Assembly: GCF_039525035.1 (NCBI RefSeq)
Contig: NZ_BAAAHE010000052.1
Coordinates: forward strand, 1-64,000
Reading direction: 5' to 3'
From: Sporichthya brevicatena
GTDB lineage: Bacteria; Actinomycetota; Actinomycetes; Sporichthyales; Sporichthyaceae
Length of the DNA: 64,000 nt
In this document: positions 44,045-52,559 of the stretch, in pieces
Position numbering within the stretch: position 1 is the first letter of the stretch
Layout of the letters: every line of letters starts with the position of its first letter
Translations under genes and position numbers: made by a program
The notes under the pieces: model-generated
Told to the model about the DNA's origin: nothing
Database searches by the model: none
Seen by the model: only the letters and a program-made list of their open reading frames with translations

Positions 44045-44689
44045 ATGAGCGAGCAGCCGGAGGAGTGCACGGCGAGCGGCGGACGCCTGACCGCGCGCGG
44101 CCGGGCGACGCGGGCGCGCATCGTCGAGGCGGCGGCGAAGCTGATGCTGTCCCGGGGCGTCGCGGCAACGAGCATCCCCGACGTCCTCGCCGCCGCGGGG
44201 GTGAGCGCGTCGCAGCTCTACCACTACTTCGCCGACAAGCAGGACCTCGTCCACGCCGTGATCACCCACAGCGCCCAGGACGAGCAGCAGGCGCTCGGGC
44301 AGGTGTCGCTGGACAGCCTCGAGGCCCTGCGCGCCTGGCGGGACGCCGTGGTCGCCCTGCAACAGGAACGGAACTGCGCCGGCGGGTGCGTCATCTCCCT
44401 CGCCGGGGAGATCGCCGACGTCGACCCCGAGGCCCGGGCGCAACTGCAGGCCACGTTCGCGAGCTGGGAGGAGAGCATCCGGCTCGGCCTCACGGCCATG
44501 CAGGAACGCGGTGAGATCCGGGCGGACGCCGACCCGCCCCGGCTCGCCCTCTCGGTGCTCGCGGCCCTGCAGGGCGGGCTCCTGCTGACGCAGGTCCGGC
44601 GGGACACCACTCCGGTCGAGGTCGCACTGGACACCGCGATCGACCACATCGCGACCTTCGCGGCCGACATTTCCGGCGCGCGCGCGTAA
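44045..44689 (+). CDS. TetR-family repressor
   Basis: Repressor of 214 residues. The helix-turn-helix covers about residues 20-66 (RGRATRARIVEAAAKLMLSR, then GVSASQLYHYFADKQDL). The C-terminal domain resembles the TetR_C_11/LmrA-like group and contains NCAGGCVISLAGEI with two close Cys. GGAGAGGAGG precedes ATG 44045. It is divergent from the SDR gene, with two ACTGGAA/TTCCAGT palindromes between them. The start of the next gene lies 2 bases after its stop, so it could also be co-transcribed with the reductase/kinase pair downstream. Confidence 0.9.
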   Translation: MSEQPEECTASGGRLTARGRATRARIVEAAAKLMLSRGVAATSIPDVLAAAGVSASQLYHYFADKQDLVHAVITHSAQDEQQALGQVSLDSLEALRAWRDAVVALQQERNCAGGCVISLAGEIADVDPEARAQLQATFASWEESIRLGLTAMQERGEIRADADPPRLALSVLAALQGGLLLTQVRRDTTPVEVALDTAIDHIATFAADISGARA

Positions 44690-44691
44690 GA

Positions 44692-46398
44692 ATGGCCGGC
44701 GTGACGACGCAACCCTCGTCCGAGGGAACCACCGAGACCGCCGATCGCCCCGTCATCCTGACCGTCGACGACGACCCGTCAGTTTCCCGCGCGGTCGCTC
44801 GGGACCTGCGTCGCCAGTACGGCGAGCGGCACCGGATCGTGCGCGCCGAGTCGGGCGCGGACGCGCTCGCGGCGCTACGGGAGCTCAAGCTCCGCGGCGG
44901 CCGGGTGGCCGTCCTGCTCGCGGACTACCGGATGCCGGAGATGAGCGGCATCGAGTTCCTGGAGCAGGCGATGGACCTGTTCCCCCGCGCGCGGCGCGCT
45001 CTGCTCACCGCCTACGCCGACACCGACGCCGCGATCGCGGCGATCAACGTCGTCGACGTCGACCACTACCTGCTCAAGCCGTGGGACCCGCCGGAGGAGA
45101 AGCTCTACCCGGTCGTCGACGCGATGCTGGAGAGCTACGCCCGCGAACCGGACGCTCCGGCGACGGAGGTGAAGGTCGTCGGCCACCGCTGGTCGCAGCC
45201 GTCGTTCACCGCCCGCGACTTCCTCGCCCGCAATGCGGTCCCCTACCGCTGGTACTCCGCCGACTCCCCCGAGGGCGAGCGGATCCTCGCCGCCGCCGGA
45301 CAGGACGGCGCGACGCTCCCCGTCGTGGTGGCACCGGACGGCCGGGCGCTCGTCGAGCCCGCGATGACCGACCTGGCGAGCGCGGTCGGCCTCGCGACCG
45401 CACCCGTCGACGAGTTCTACGACCTCGTCGTCATCGGCGGCGGCCCGGCCGGGTTGGGCGCCGCCGTCTACGGCGCGAGCGAGGGCCTGCGGACCCTGCT
45501 GGTGGAGAAGCGGGCGACCGGTGGTCAGGCCGGCCAGTCCTCACGCATCGAGAACTACCTGGGCTTCCCTGACGGGGTGTCAGGAGCGCAGCTCGCGGAC
45601 CGGGCCCGGCGGCAGGCCGTCAAGTTCGGCACCGAGATCCTGACGGCGCGCCACGCCGCGAGCCTGACGCCGCGGGGCTCGGCCCTGTCGATCGGCCTCA
45701 GCGACGGCGTCGAGGTCGGCGCCCACACCGTCATCGTCGCCACCGGCGTCTACTACCGCGAGCTCGACTGCCCGGGCGCGCGCGAGCTGACCGGGCGCGG
45801 CGTCTACTACGGCTCGGCGGCCACCGAGGCCGCGAGCTGCGAGGGCCGCGACGTCTACATCGTCGGCGGCGCCAACTCCGCGGGCCAGGCGGCGGTCTTC
45901 TTCGCGGCCCGCGCCAAGTCCGTGACGCTCGTCGTCCGCGGCGCCGGGCTCGAGGCGAGCATGTCGCACTACCTGATCGAGCAACTGCGGGCGATCGAGA
46001 ACGTCAGCGTGCGCACCCACACCGTCGTCGAGCAGGTGCACGGCGAGGGCCACCTGGAGTCGCTCACCCTGCGCTGCACCGAGAGCGGCGTCGCCGAGGA
46101 GGTCGAGGCCAGTCACTGCTTCGTTTTCATCGGCGCGCAGCCGCGCACGGAGTGGCTCGACGGGACGGTCGCCCGCGACCCCCGGGGCTTCCTGCTCACC
46201 GGGCCTGACCTCGTCGTCGACGGCCGCCGCCCGGCGGGCTGGTCCCTCGACCGCGACCCGTGGCACCTCGAGTCCAGCGTCCCCGGCGTCTTCGTCGCGG
46301 GCGACGTCCGCAGCGAGTCGGTGAAACGCGTCGCCTCCGCCGTCGGCGAGGGCGCCATGGCGGTCACCCTCGCCCACCGATTCCTGGCGGGACCATGA
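44692..46398 (+). CDS. Response regulator fused to thioredoxin-reductase-like flavoprotein
   Basis: Protein of 568 residues with three parts. Residues about 20-150 are an intact receiver (ILTVDDDPSV, phosphoacceptor in LLADYRMPEMSG, Lys in YLLKPWD). Residues about 158-240 resemble glutaredoxin (VVGHRWSQPSFTARDFLARN, then LPVVVAPDGRALVEPA), but the CxxC is replaced by WSQPS. Residues about 245-568 are a thioredoxin-reductase fold with FAD motif VVIGGGPAGLGAAVYG, NAD(P)H motif VYIVGGANSAGQAA and C-terminal GVFVAGDVRSE; the redox CxxC is again missing (GSAATEAASCEG). It therefore cannot reduce thioredoxin in the usual way. The partner kinase overlaps its stop codon (ATGA). Confidence 0.88.
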   Translation: MAGVTTQPSSEGTTETADRPVILTVDDDPSVSRAVARDLRRQYGERHRIVRAESGADALAALRELKLRGGRVAVLLADYRMPEMSGIEFLEQAMDLFPRARRALLTAYADTDAAIAAINVVDVDHYLLKPWDPPEEKLYPVVDAMLESYAREPDAPATEVKVVGHRWSQPSFTARDFLARNAVPYRWYSADSPEGERILAAAGQDGATLPVVVAPDGRALVEPAMTDLASAVGLATAPVDEFYDLVVIGGGPAGLGAAVYGASEGLRTLLVEKRATGGQAGQSSRIENYLGFPDGVSGAQLADRARRQAVKFGTEILTARHAASLTPRGSALSIGLSDGVEVGAHTVIVATGVYYRELDCPGARELTGRGVYYGSAATEAASCEGRDVYIVGGANSAGQAAVFFAARAKSVTLVVRGAGLEASMSHYLIEQLRAIENVSVRTHTVVEQVHGEGHLESLTLRCTESGVAEEVEASHCFVFIGAQPRTEWLDGTVARDPRGFLLTGPDLVVDGRRPAGWSLDRDPWHLESSVPGVFVAGDVRSESVKRVASAVGEGAMAVTLAHRFLAGP

Positions 46399-47837
46399 CC
46401 GACATCGCGATCGACACCGGCGTCCGCCTGACACCCGATCAGGTCGGTGGGCTGTTCCTCTTCGAGCACCTCACCGACGAACAGCTCGCCTGGGTCACCG
46501 AGCGCGCCTGGGTGGCTGAGGCGCCGGCGGGCGAAACCCTGCTGCGCGAGGGCGACCCCGCCGAGGTCTTCCTTCTCCTGCTCGAGGGCGAGATCCGGCT
46601 GTGCCAGCGCGTGGGCCGCGACGAGGTCGAGGTGAACCGCAGCAGCACGGTCGGCGCGTACGCCGGCGCGATGCGCGCGTTCGTCCGCGACGAGACCGCG
46701 CAGCGGTACACGGTGTCGGTCCACGTGGTCCAGGACGCCCGCGTCCTCGTGATGCGCGCCGCGACACTCGTCGAGCTGATGCAGACCTGGTTCCCCATGG
46801 CGCTGCACCTCCTCGACGGCATGTTCATCGGAATGCGCAACAGCCAGGAGCGAGTCGGCCGCCGCGAGCAACTGCTCGCCCTCGGCGCCCTGAGCGCCGG
46901 CCTCACGCACGAGCTCAACAACCCCGCCGCCGCCGCGGTCCGCGCGACGGCCGGCCTGCGCGAGCGCGTCGGCACGATGCGCCACAAACTGGCCAAGCTC
47001 GCCGACGACAAGATCGACCGCGACGTGCTGCGGCTGCTCGTCGAGATCCAGGAGGAGGCCGTCACCCTCGCCGCGAAGGCGCCGGACCTCACGGCGTTGG
47101 AGGCGTCCGAGCGCGAGGACGAGCTCACCGACTGGATGGACGACCGCGGTCTCTCCAGCGGCTGGCAGCTCGCGCCGATCTTCGCCGCTGCGGGAACGTC
47201 CGACGCCTGTCTCGCCCGGATCGAGAGCGGCGTGCCGCCCGAGATGCTCGAGCCCGCGCTGCACTGGCTCGCCTCCGCGCTGGAGACCGAGACGCTGCTG
47301 AGCGAGATCACCGACTCGGTCACCCGCATCTCGACGCTCGTCGGCGCCGCGAAGCAGTACTCGCACATGGACCGCACGCCGTACGAGCGCGTCGACATCC
47401 ACCTCGGGCTCAAGAGCACCCTGATGCTGATGGCCGGCAAGGCTGAAGGCGTCCAGATCGTCAAGGAGCTCGACCGCGACCTCCCGCCGGTGCCGGTCTA
47501 CCCGGCCGAGGTCAACCAGGTCTGGACGAACCTCATCGACAACGCCCTGCAGGCGATGAACGGCGAGGGGACCCTGACGGTCCGCAGCTCCCGGGACAAC
47601 GACTTCGTCAAGGTCGAGATCTGCGACACCGGCCCCGGCGTCCCGCCCGAGCTCCAGCTGAAGATCTTCCAGCCGTTCTTCACCACCAAGCCCGTCGGCC
47701 AGGGCAGCGGACTCGGCCTCGACATCTCCTACCGCATCGTCGTCGAACGCCACGGCGGCGACCTCACCGTCTCCTCCGTCCCCGGCGACACCCGCTTCAT
47801 CGTCCGGCTTCCGTTGACGGAGCGCGCGACGCAATAG
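46395..47837 (+). CDS. Cyclic-nucleotide-binding-domain histidine kinase
   Basis: Soluble kinase of 480 residues. The N-terminal domain (about 18-125) is of the CRP/cNMP-binding type (GLFLFEHLTDEQLAWV, then GETLLREGDPAEVFLLLLEG). Then come the dimerisation/phosphoacceptor box LGALSAGLTHELNNP with His near 172, a long insert of about 200 residues, and an intact ATPase domain (NLIDNALQAMNG, CDTGPGVPPE, GSGLGLDISY). There is no membrane segment. It is coupled to the response-regulator/reductase gene by a 4-base overlap, so that protein should be its target. Whether it binds cAMP, cGMP or another ligand is not clear: the phosphate-binding cassette of CRP is not well preserved. Confidence 0.9.
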   Translation: MTDIAIDTGVRLTPDQVGGLFLFEHLTDEQLAWVTERAWVAEAPAGETLLREGDPAEVFLLLLEGEIRLCQRVGRDEVEVNRSSTVGAYAGAMRAFVRDETAQRYTVSVHVVQDARVLVMRAATLVELMQTWFPMALHLLDGMFIGMRNSQERVGRREQLLALGALSAGLTHELNNPAAAAVRATAGLRERVGTMRHKLAKLADDKIDRDVLRLLVEIQEEAVTLAAKAPDLTALEASEREDELTDWMDDRGLSSGWQLAPIFAAAGTSDACLARIESGVPPEMLEPALHWLASALETETLLSEITDSVTRISTLVGAAKQYSHMDRTPYERVDIHLGLKSTLMLMAGKAEGVQIVKELDRDLPPVPVYPAEVNQVWTNLIDNALQAMNGEGTLTVRSSRDNDFVKVEICDTGPGVPPELQLKIFQPFFTTKPVGQGSGLGLDISYRIVVERHGGDLTVSSVPGDTRFIVRLPLTERATQ

Positions 47838-47892
47838 CCCGACGGCCGGCGCTCAGGTGACGGCCGCACCTGCCGATCCCAGCATCTGGCAT

Positions 47893-47910
47893 CGCCGTGC
47901 TCGGCGGAGC
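47893..47910 (+). terminator. Weak hairpin with T-run
   Basis: CGCCG-TGCT-CGGCG followed by GAGCTTTT, 56 bases after the kinase stop. It could end the TetR/reductase/kinase transcript, but it is also only 30 bases before the next gene. Confidence 0.35.
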
Positions 47911-47938
47911 TTTTCCGCATCCGCACGGGGGATTCCTC

Positions 47939-49804
47939 ATGACCAGAGCACGACGAGTTTCGGGTGTGGCGGCGCTGGCCGCCCTGGCGGTGCTGGCACC
48001 GCAACCGGCCGGCTGGGCCACCGGACGCCCGGAGACCGGGGAACGCGTGACGACGCCCGGGGCGGCCGCACCGCTCGCCGCCCTGGAGAAGGCGCTCGAG
48101 TCACCGGACGTCACCACGCAGGATGTGGAGGAACCGGAGGTCGAGCTCCCACCCACCACGGTTCCGGCCTTCGTGGAGCCCGTCGGCGGGTCGAGTCTGC
48201 GCGGGGACATCCGGGTCCGTGTCTCCTCCACCGCGCCCGCGGTGCAGTTCTTCCTCAACGGCGCGGCGTACGGGGCGAGGGTCCCGGTCGTCGACGGCCA
48301 CGCAACGACGACCTGGCGCTCCTGGGGGTACCAGGGGTCGCAGACGTTCGGCGCCGCGGACTGCACCACGTCGGGTCTCTGCGCGACGGACTCGGCCGGC
48401 ACGGCAATCACGGTGACTCCGAGCGTCCCGAAGCTGACCGCCCCGACCGGGCTGAACTCCGGGCCGATCACCATGACGGCGTCCGCGCCCGGCGGCACCG
48501 TCAAGTTCCTGATCGACGGCAAGGTTCGCGGCCTGGACGCCACGGCGCCGTACTCGATCGTGGTCAACGACTCCCTGAACGACGGGTCGCACACCGCAGA
48601 GGCGATCATCTGCGCCGCCGGCGGTGCCCCGTGCAGCACGGTCGACCGCACCAAGGCGACCTTCTCCACCAAGTCACTGCACCCGAAGCTCTCGTCCAAG
48701 AAGCCGCTCGCGATCAGCCCCAACGGCGACGGGTTGGCCGATCAGGCGACCGTGACGTTGAAGCTGGAGTCGAAGCAGAAGGCGAGCTGGAGCCTGGTGC
48801 GGAGCAACGGCTCCACCGCCGCCGGGCCCTTCTCGCTGGGCACGCTCAAGGCCGGGCGGCACCAGATCGTTCTGCCCGAGAAACCCCGATCCCGCAAGCT
48901 GCCCGACGGAGTGTTCTCGTTCGTGGTGCGGACGTCCGCACCGGCCGGCGCCGTCACGCTGGTCGGGACCGCGAGCACCCCGATCCGGATCGACACCACT
49001 CGACCGAAACTGACCGGGTCGACCGGCGGCGGGACGACGTTCTACCCCGTCAAGGACGGCTACCGCGACACCTTCACCCCGGGCGGGATCGCGTCGGAGA
49101 AGGCCAAGCTGACCCTGGAAATCGCTTCCACCAAGAAGACCGTTCTTCGGAGCATCGCCAAGCAGGTCGCCGGCGGCACGTACTCGTTCTCCTGGGACGG
49201 CCGCGACAAGAGCCGCAAGCCCGTCGCTCCCGGGGCGTACGTCTACCGGGTCACCGCGGTGGACCCACTCGGCAACGTGTCCATCTCTGGCTGGAAGCGC
49301 GTCACCGTCTCGAACCAGAAGCTGGTCACCAAGACCAAGACGATCACGATGGACGGCATCGACGCCTCCCAGTACGGCGGCAGCGACCCCTACTGCGGCT
49401 GGGGAACCACGTCCCAGTCCTACTCCGCCGGCCTCCTGCTGATGAACGCGTGCGACCCGTACTACTTCGACCTGACTGCCGGCTTCTGGCGTTTCCAGCT
49501 CCCGAGCGCGATCTCCTACGACCGCCTCTCGCTCTCGGTGAGCGGTGACTCCGTGTGGGTTCCCACTCCCCTGAGCGGCGGCTTCGAGAACCCCACGACC
49601 GGCGAGTGGCACATCCTCGACGGCTCGACGGTCTGGGCGAAGGGCCTGCGGACCCACCAGCTCGGATCGGTGCCGGCGAAGAACTTCGTCTCCGGACGAA
49701 CGGTGGAGGCTGCGGTGTCCATCTCGAACACCCTCGGAGGCGGTCCGTGGGACTTCGACGTCCGGGACGTCCGGCTCACCGTCGCCTACCGCGTGCTGAA
49801 CTGA
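47939..49804 (+). CDS. Large secreted protein with Ig-like/FlgD-like domains
   Basis: Exported protein of 621 residues. A signal peptide (VAALAALAVLAPQPAGWA) is followed by several beta-rich domains. Bacterial Ig-like units are seen at about 85-165 and 170-240 (GGTVKFLIDGKVRGL, then NDSLNDGSHTAEAII). The segment AISPNGDGLADQATVTL begins a gliding/FlgD-type Ig module, repeated near FSWDGRDKSRKPVAPGAYVY. The C-terminal ~150 residues (with WGTTSQSYSAGLLLMNACD) form another domain I do not recognise. No enzyme motif was seen. A role at the cell surface is likely. ATG 47939 is chosen because it opens directly on the signal peptide. Confidence 0.8.
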   Translation: MTRARRVSGVAALAALAVLAPQPAGWATGRPETGERVTTPGAAAPLAALEKALESPDVTTQDVEEPEVELPPTTVPAFVEPVGGSSLRGDIRVRVSSTAPAVQFFLNGAAYGARVPVVDGHATTTWRSWGYQGSQTFGAADCTTSGLCATDSAGTAITVTPSVPKLTAPTGLNSGPITMTASAPGGTVKFLIDGKVRGLDATAPYSIVVNDSLNDGSHTAEAIICAAGGAPCSTVDRTKATFSTKSLHPKLSSKKPLAISPNGDGLADQATVTLKLESKQKASWSLVRSNGSTAAGPFSLGTLKAGRHQIVLPEKPRSRKLPDGVFSFVVRTSAPAGAVTLVGTASTPIRIDTTRPKLTGSTGGGTTFYPVKDGYRDTFTPGGIASEKAKLTLEIASTKKTVLRSIAKQVAGGTYSFSWDGRDKSRKPVAPGAYVYRVTAVDPLGNVSISGWKRVTVSNQKLVTKTKTITMDGIDASQYGGSDPYCGWGTTSQSYSAGLLLMNACDPYYFDLTAGFWRFQLPSAISYDRLSLSVSGDSVWVPTPLSGGFENPTTGEWHILDGSTVWAKGLRTHQLGSVPAKNFVSGRTVEAAVSISNTLGGGPWDFDVRDVRLTVAYRVLN

Positions 49805-49830
49805 CGGTAGGCATCTGCGGCACCCCGCAT

Positions 49831-49853
49831 GATACTGAGTGTCCGTCAGTATC
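49831..49853. repeat. Inverted repeat GATACTGA/TCAGTATC
   Basis: An 8-bp perfect stem with a 7-base loop, 27 bases after the secreted-protein stop. It is probably the terminator of that gene, although it is unusually AT-rich for this window. It is directly followed by the palindrome at 49854. Confidence 0.55.
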
Positions 49854-49866
49854 GTTGTACTACAAC
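49854..49866. repeat. Palindrome GTTGTA-C-TACAAC
   Basis: A perfect 6-1-6 palindrome directly after the previous stem. It lies in the region expected to hold the promoter of the DUF222/HNH gene and could be an operator. Confidence 0.5.
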
Positions 49867-49882
49867 ATATTGCGGTGATTCC

Positions 49883-49923
49883 AGCGGCCACCACCAGGGA
49901 TAGTTCTGTCGGTGGTGGCCGCT
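49883..49923. repeat. 13-bp stem before DUF222/HNH gene
   Basis: AGCGGCCACCACC (49883-49895) and GGTGGTGGCCGCT (49911-49923) pair perfectly around a 15-base loop. The right arm ends 12 bases before the ATG of the DUF222/HNH gene, so in mRNA it would place a very stable hairpin just before the ribosome site. Confidence 0.65.
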
Positions 49924-49935
49924 AGGTTCCGGGGT

Positions 49936-51639
49936 ATGGAGCTGAGTGGGCTGACCGGCGCGGAGTGTGTCGCGCACGCGGTCCAGGCTCAGCGGGCCCT
50001 GAACGTCGCGGCCGCGGCCCGGTTGGCGGCGGTGGCCGAGGTCGCCGCCTGCGCGCCCGGTTCGGGGGCGCGGGTGGAGCGGATGGCCGAGCCGGACCGG
50101 TACTCGATCGATGAGGTCCGGGCGATGTACTCCCTCTCGGTCCCGGCGGCCGGGGCGCTGATCGACCTGGCCTGGACGGCGTGCCGGCGCCTGCCCGAGC
50201 TGCACGCCGCGATGGCCGCCGGGGACCTGGACGAACGCCGGGCCGCGACGATCGTGTTCTGGGTCAAGGACCTCTGCGACGCCCACACCCACCAGATCTG
50301 CGCCGAGGTCCTGCCGCACTGCGGCCTGTCGGCCGAGGCGCCGTGGGTGAGCGGCAAACTGGTCGCGCAGATCAAGAAGCGCGCGATCGCGCTCGACCCG
50401 AGCTGGGCCGAACGCCGCTACACCGACGCGGTCCGCCGGCGCCGCGTCGTGTCCTGGCAGAACCCGGACGGCACCGCGGACCTGACCGGCCAGCAGCTCG
50501 AGGTGGACCGGGTCGCCGCCGCCAAGGGCCGCATCCACGCCCTGGCCGATGCGGCCAAACGCGACGGTGACCCCCGGGGGATCGACGCCATCCGCGCCGA
50601 CCTCTACCTCGGCTGCCTCGACGGCACCTGGGCCGGGCTCTCCGATGCCGACCTGCTCGCCGACTACGCCAAAACCCGACCCGCGCCCCCGGTGGACGAC
50701 CCTGACACCGAACCCGAGGGTGCTCCCGCCCCGGCGGCCCACGTCGATGACCCGCTCCCGGCCGGGGTGCAGGCCGGGCTGGCGCGAAGCGCGCGGTCCT
50801 CCCCCTACATCGGGGTGGTGCTGCGGGCGAAGTTCTCCACCCTGCTCGGGTTCGACGAGCACCCCGCCGAGTTGGCCGGGGCCGGGCCGATCAGCCCGGC
50901 CAGCGCCCGCCGGATCGCCCAACGCATGGCCCTCGGGACGTGGCGGGTCGCGTTCATCGACGACGAAGGCCGCCTCGCCCACACCGGCCTGGTCGGCCCC
51001 CGCCCGACCGGCTGGGCCCAACCCCGCGGCCTCCTACCGAAGGGCGTGCTGGACCTGCTCGTCCCCATCGACCTACTCGACCAGCTCGCGCTCCGCGCCC
51101 ACCTCCCCGACCTGCCACCGGTGGACCCGATCTGGATCCCGGTCATCGAACACCTGCACCGCAGCCTCGGCCGCCAGGAACGCATCGCCGAGGACCGCTA
51201 CTGGCGCGAGTGGATCGAACGCGACGAAGCCGAACGCTCCGGCGACCCCGCCCGCCTCGCCGAGGTGATCGCCCGCCAGGAACGAGCGCGTCGCCGCCGC
51301 TTCCCCACCCTCACCCAACGCCGCCGCCTGCAACTCGCCATCCCCGACTGCATCGGCGTCGCCTGCAACCGGGCCTCCCACCGCGCGCAGATCGACCACA
51401 TCCACGACCACGCCCTCGGCGGACCCACCGTCGAGGACAACCTCGCCCCCGAATGCGGACACGACCACGCCCTCAAGACCAAAGGCGGCTGGACCCTCGA
51501 ACGCATCGACGAACACCGCTGGTGCTGGACCACCCGCCTCGGCATCCACTACCCCGTCACCAACCCACCACTGCTGGACCACTACCCCGAAGCCGACCAG
51601 CAGCGACATCGACCCCGCCCCGACACCGACGCCGCCTGA
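49936..51639 (+). CDS. DUF222/HNH endonuclease-like protein (13E12-type)
   Basis: Protein of 567 residues. The N-terminal half is the helical DUF222 domain (residues about 1-400). The C-terminal HNH module has QIDHIHDHALGGPTVEDNLA and ECGHDHALKTKGGW, so the H-N-H residues and one Cys pair (CIGVAC, ECGH) are kept and the nuclease may be active. These proteins occur in many copies in actinobacterial genomes, like the mycobacterial 13E12 family, and are suspected to be mobile. ATG 49936 matches the family start; GTG 49912 and 49915 are alternatives within the upstream hairpin. The gene is flanked by unusual inverted repeats on its left side only. Confidence 0.9.
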   Translation: MELSGLTGAECVAHAVQAQRALNVAAAARLAAVAEVAACAPGSGARVERMAEPDRYSIDEVRAMYSLSVPAAGALIDLAWTACRRLPELHAAMAAGDLDERRAATIVFWVKDLCDAHTHQICAEVLPHCGLSAEAPWVSGKLVAQIKKRAIALDPSWAERRYTDAVRRRRVVSWQNPDGTADLTGQQLEVDRVAAAKGRIHALADAAKRDGDPRGIDAIRADLYLGCLDGTWAGLSDADLLADYAKTRPAPPVDDPDTEPEGAPAPAAHVDDPLPAGVQAGLARSARSSPYIGVVLRAKFSTLLGFDEHPAELAGAGPISPASARRIAQRMALGTWRVAFIDDEGRLAHTGLVGPRPTGWAQPRGLLPKGVLDLLVPIDLLDQLALRAHLPDLPPVDPIWIPVIEHLHRSLGRQERIAEDRYWREWIERDEAERSGDPARLAEVIARQERARRRRFPTLTQRRRLQLAIPDCIGVACNRASHRAQIDHIHDHALGGPTVEDNLAPECGHDHALKTKGGWTLERIDEHRWCWTTRLGIHYPVTNPPLLDHYPEADQQRHRPRPDTDAA

Positions 51640-51678
51640 GGCCCGTCGGCGATGAGGGTCGCCCGGGTGACCCGATCC

Positions 51679-52545
51679 TCAGTGGAAGACGACGGTCTTG
51701 TTCCCGTGGACGAGGACGCGGTCCTCGAGGTGCCAACGGAGGCCGCGGGCGAGGACGACCTTCTCGATGTCACGGCCCTTGAGGACCATGTCGGTGACGG
51801 CGTCGGAGTGGTCGACGCGGATGACGTCCTGCTCGATGATCGGGCCCGCGTCGAGCTCGGCGGTGACGTAGTGACAGGTCGCGCCGACGAGCTTCACGCC
51901 GCGCTCGGCGGCCTGGTGGTACGGCCGGCCGCCCACGAACGACGGCAGGAAGCTGTGGTGGATGTTGATCGCCCGCCCGGCCCAGCGCTCGCACAGCCAG
52001 TCCGGGACGATCTGCATGAACTTCGCTAGCACGATCGCGTCCGGGTCCTCGGCGTCGACCAGCCGGCGGACCTCCTCGAACGAGGCGGTCTTGTCCTCGC
52101 CCGGGCCGGGGAACGGCACGTAGTGGAACGGGATGCCGTGCGCGGCGGTGATGGACTCCAGGTCCTTGTGGTTGCCGATGACGGCCCGGACCTCCATCGG
52201 GAGGTCGTTGCCCGCGTAACGACCCAGCAGGTCGTACAGGCAGTGGCCCTCCTTCGAGACCAGGATGACGACCCGGCCCGGCTGCGCGGTGTCGCTGACG
52301 CGCCAGTCGGCGTCGGCGCCGAGCTCGGCGGCGAGGGTCGCGAAACGGTCCCGCAGCTCCTCCAGGCCGAAGGACAGCGAGTCGGCGCGCACCACCTGGC
52401 GGGTGAAGAACCAGTTGGTGTCGGGGTCGGCGTGGTAGGCCGCCTCGGTGATCCAACCGCCCGCATCCGAGAGGAACGCGGCAATTCGGGCAACGATGCC
52501 GGTGCGGTCGGGACAGCCGAGAGTAAGGACGTAGTGCGCGCTCAT
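51679..52545 (-). CDS. purU: Formyltetrahydrofolate deformylase
   Basis: Hydrolyses 10-formyl-tetrahydrofolate to formate and tetrahydrofolate, which balances one-carbon pools and supplies formate for purine synthesis. The 288-residue length is normal. The N-terminal ACT domain (residues 5-85, LTLGCPDRTGIVARIAAFLS) is followed by the formyltransferase fold with the catalytic Asn/His in INIHHSFLPSF and Asp in ELDAGPIIEQD. ATG 52545 is preceded by AGAGATCATG-rich sequence without a strong ribosome site. The dienelactone-hydrolase-like gene lies 14 bases upstream in the same direction and may be co-transcribed. Confidence 0.95.
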   Translation of the reverse strand: MSAHYVLTLGCPDRTGIVARIAAFLSDAGGWITEAAYHADPDTNWFFTRQVVRADSLSFGLEELRDRFATLAAELGADADWRVSDTAQPGRVVILVSKEGHCLYDLLGRYAGNDLPMEVRAVIGNHKDLESITAAHGIPFHYVPFPGPGEDKTASFEEVRRLVDAEDPDAIVLAKFMQIVPDWLCERWAGRAINIHHSFLPSFVGGRPYHQAAERGVKLVGATCHYVTAELDAGPIIEQDVIRVDHSDAVTDMVLKGRDIEKVVLARGLRWHLEDRVLVHGNKTVVFH

Positions 52546-52559
52546 CCGAGCATGATCTC

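Noticed and set aside
49936-51639. Insertion sequence or transposase
   Set aside because: DUF222 plus HNH is not a transposase fold, and no flanking target duplication or right-hand repeat was found.
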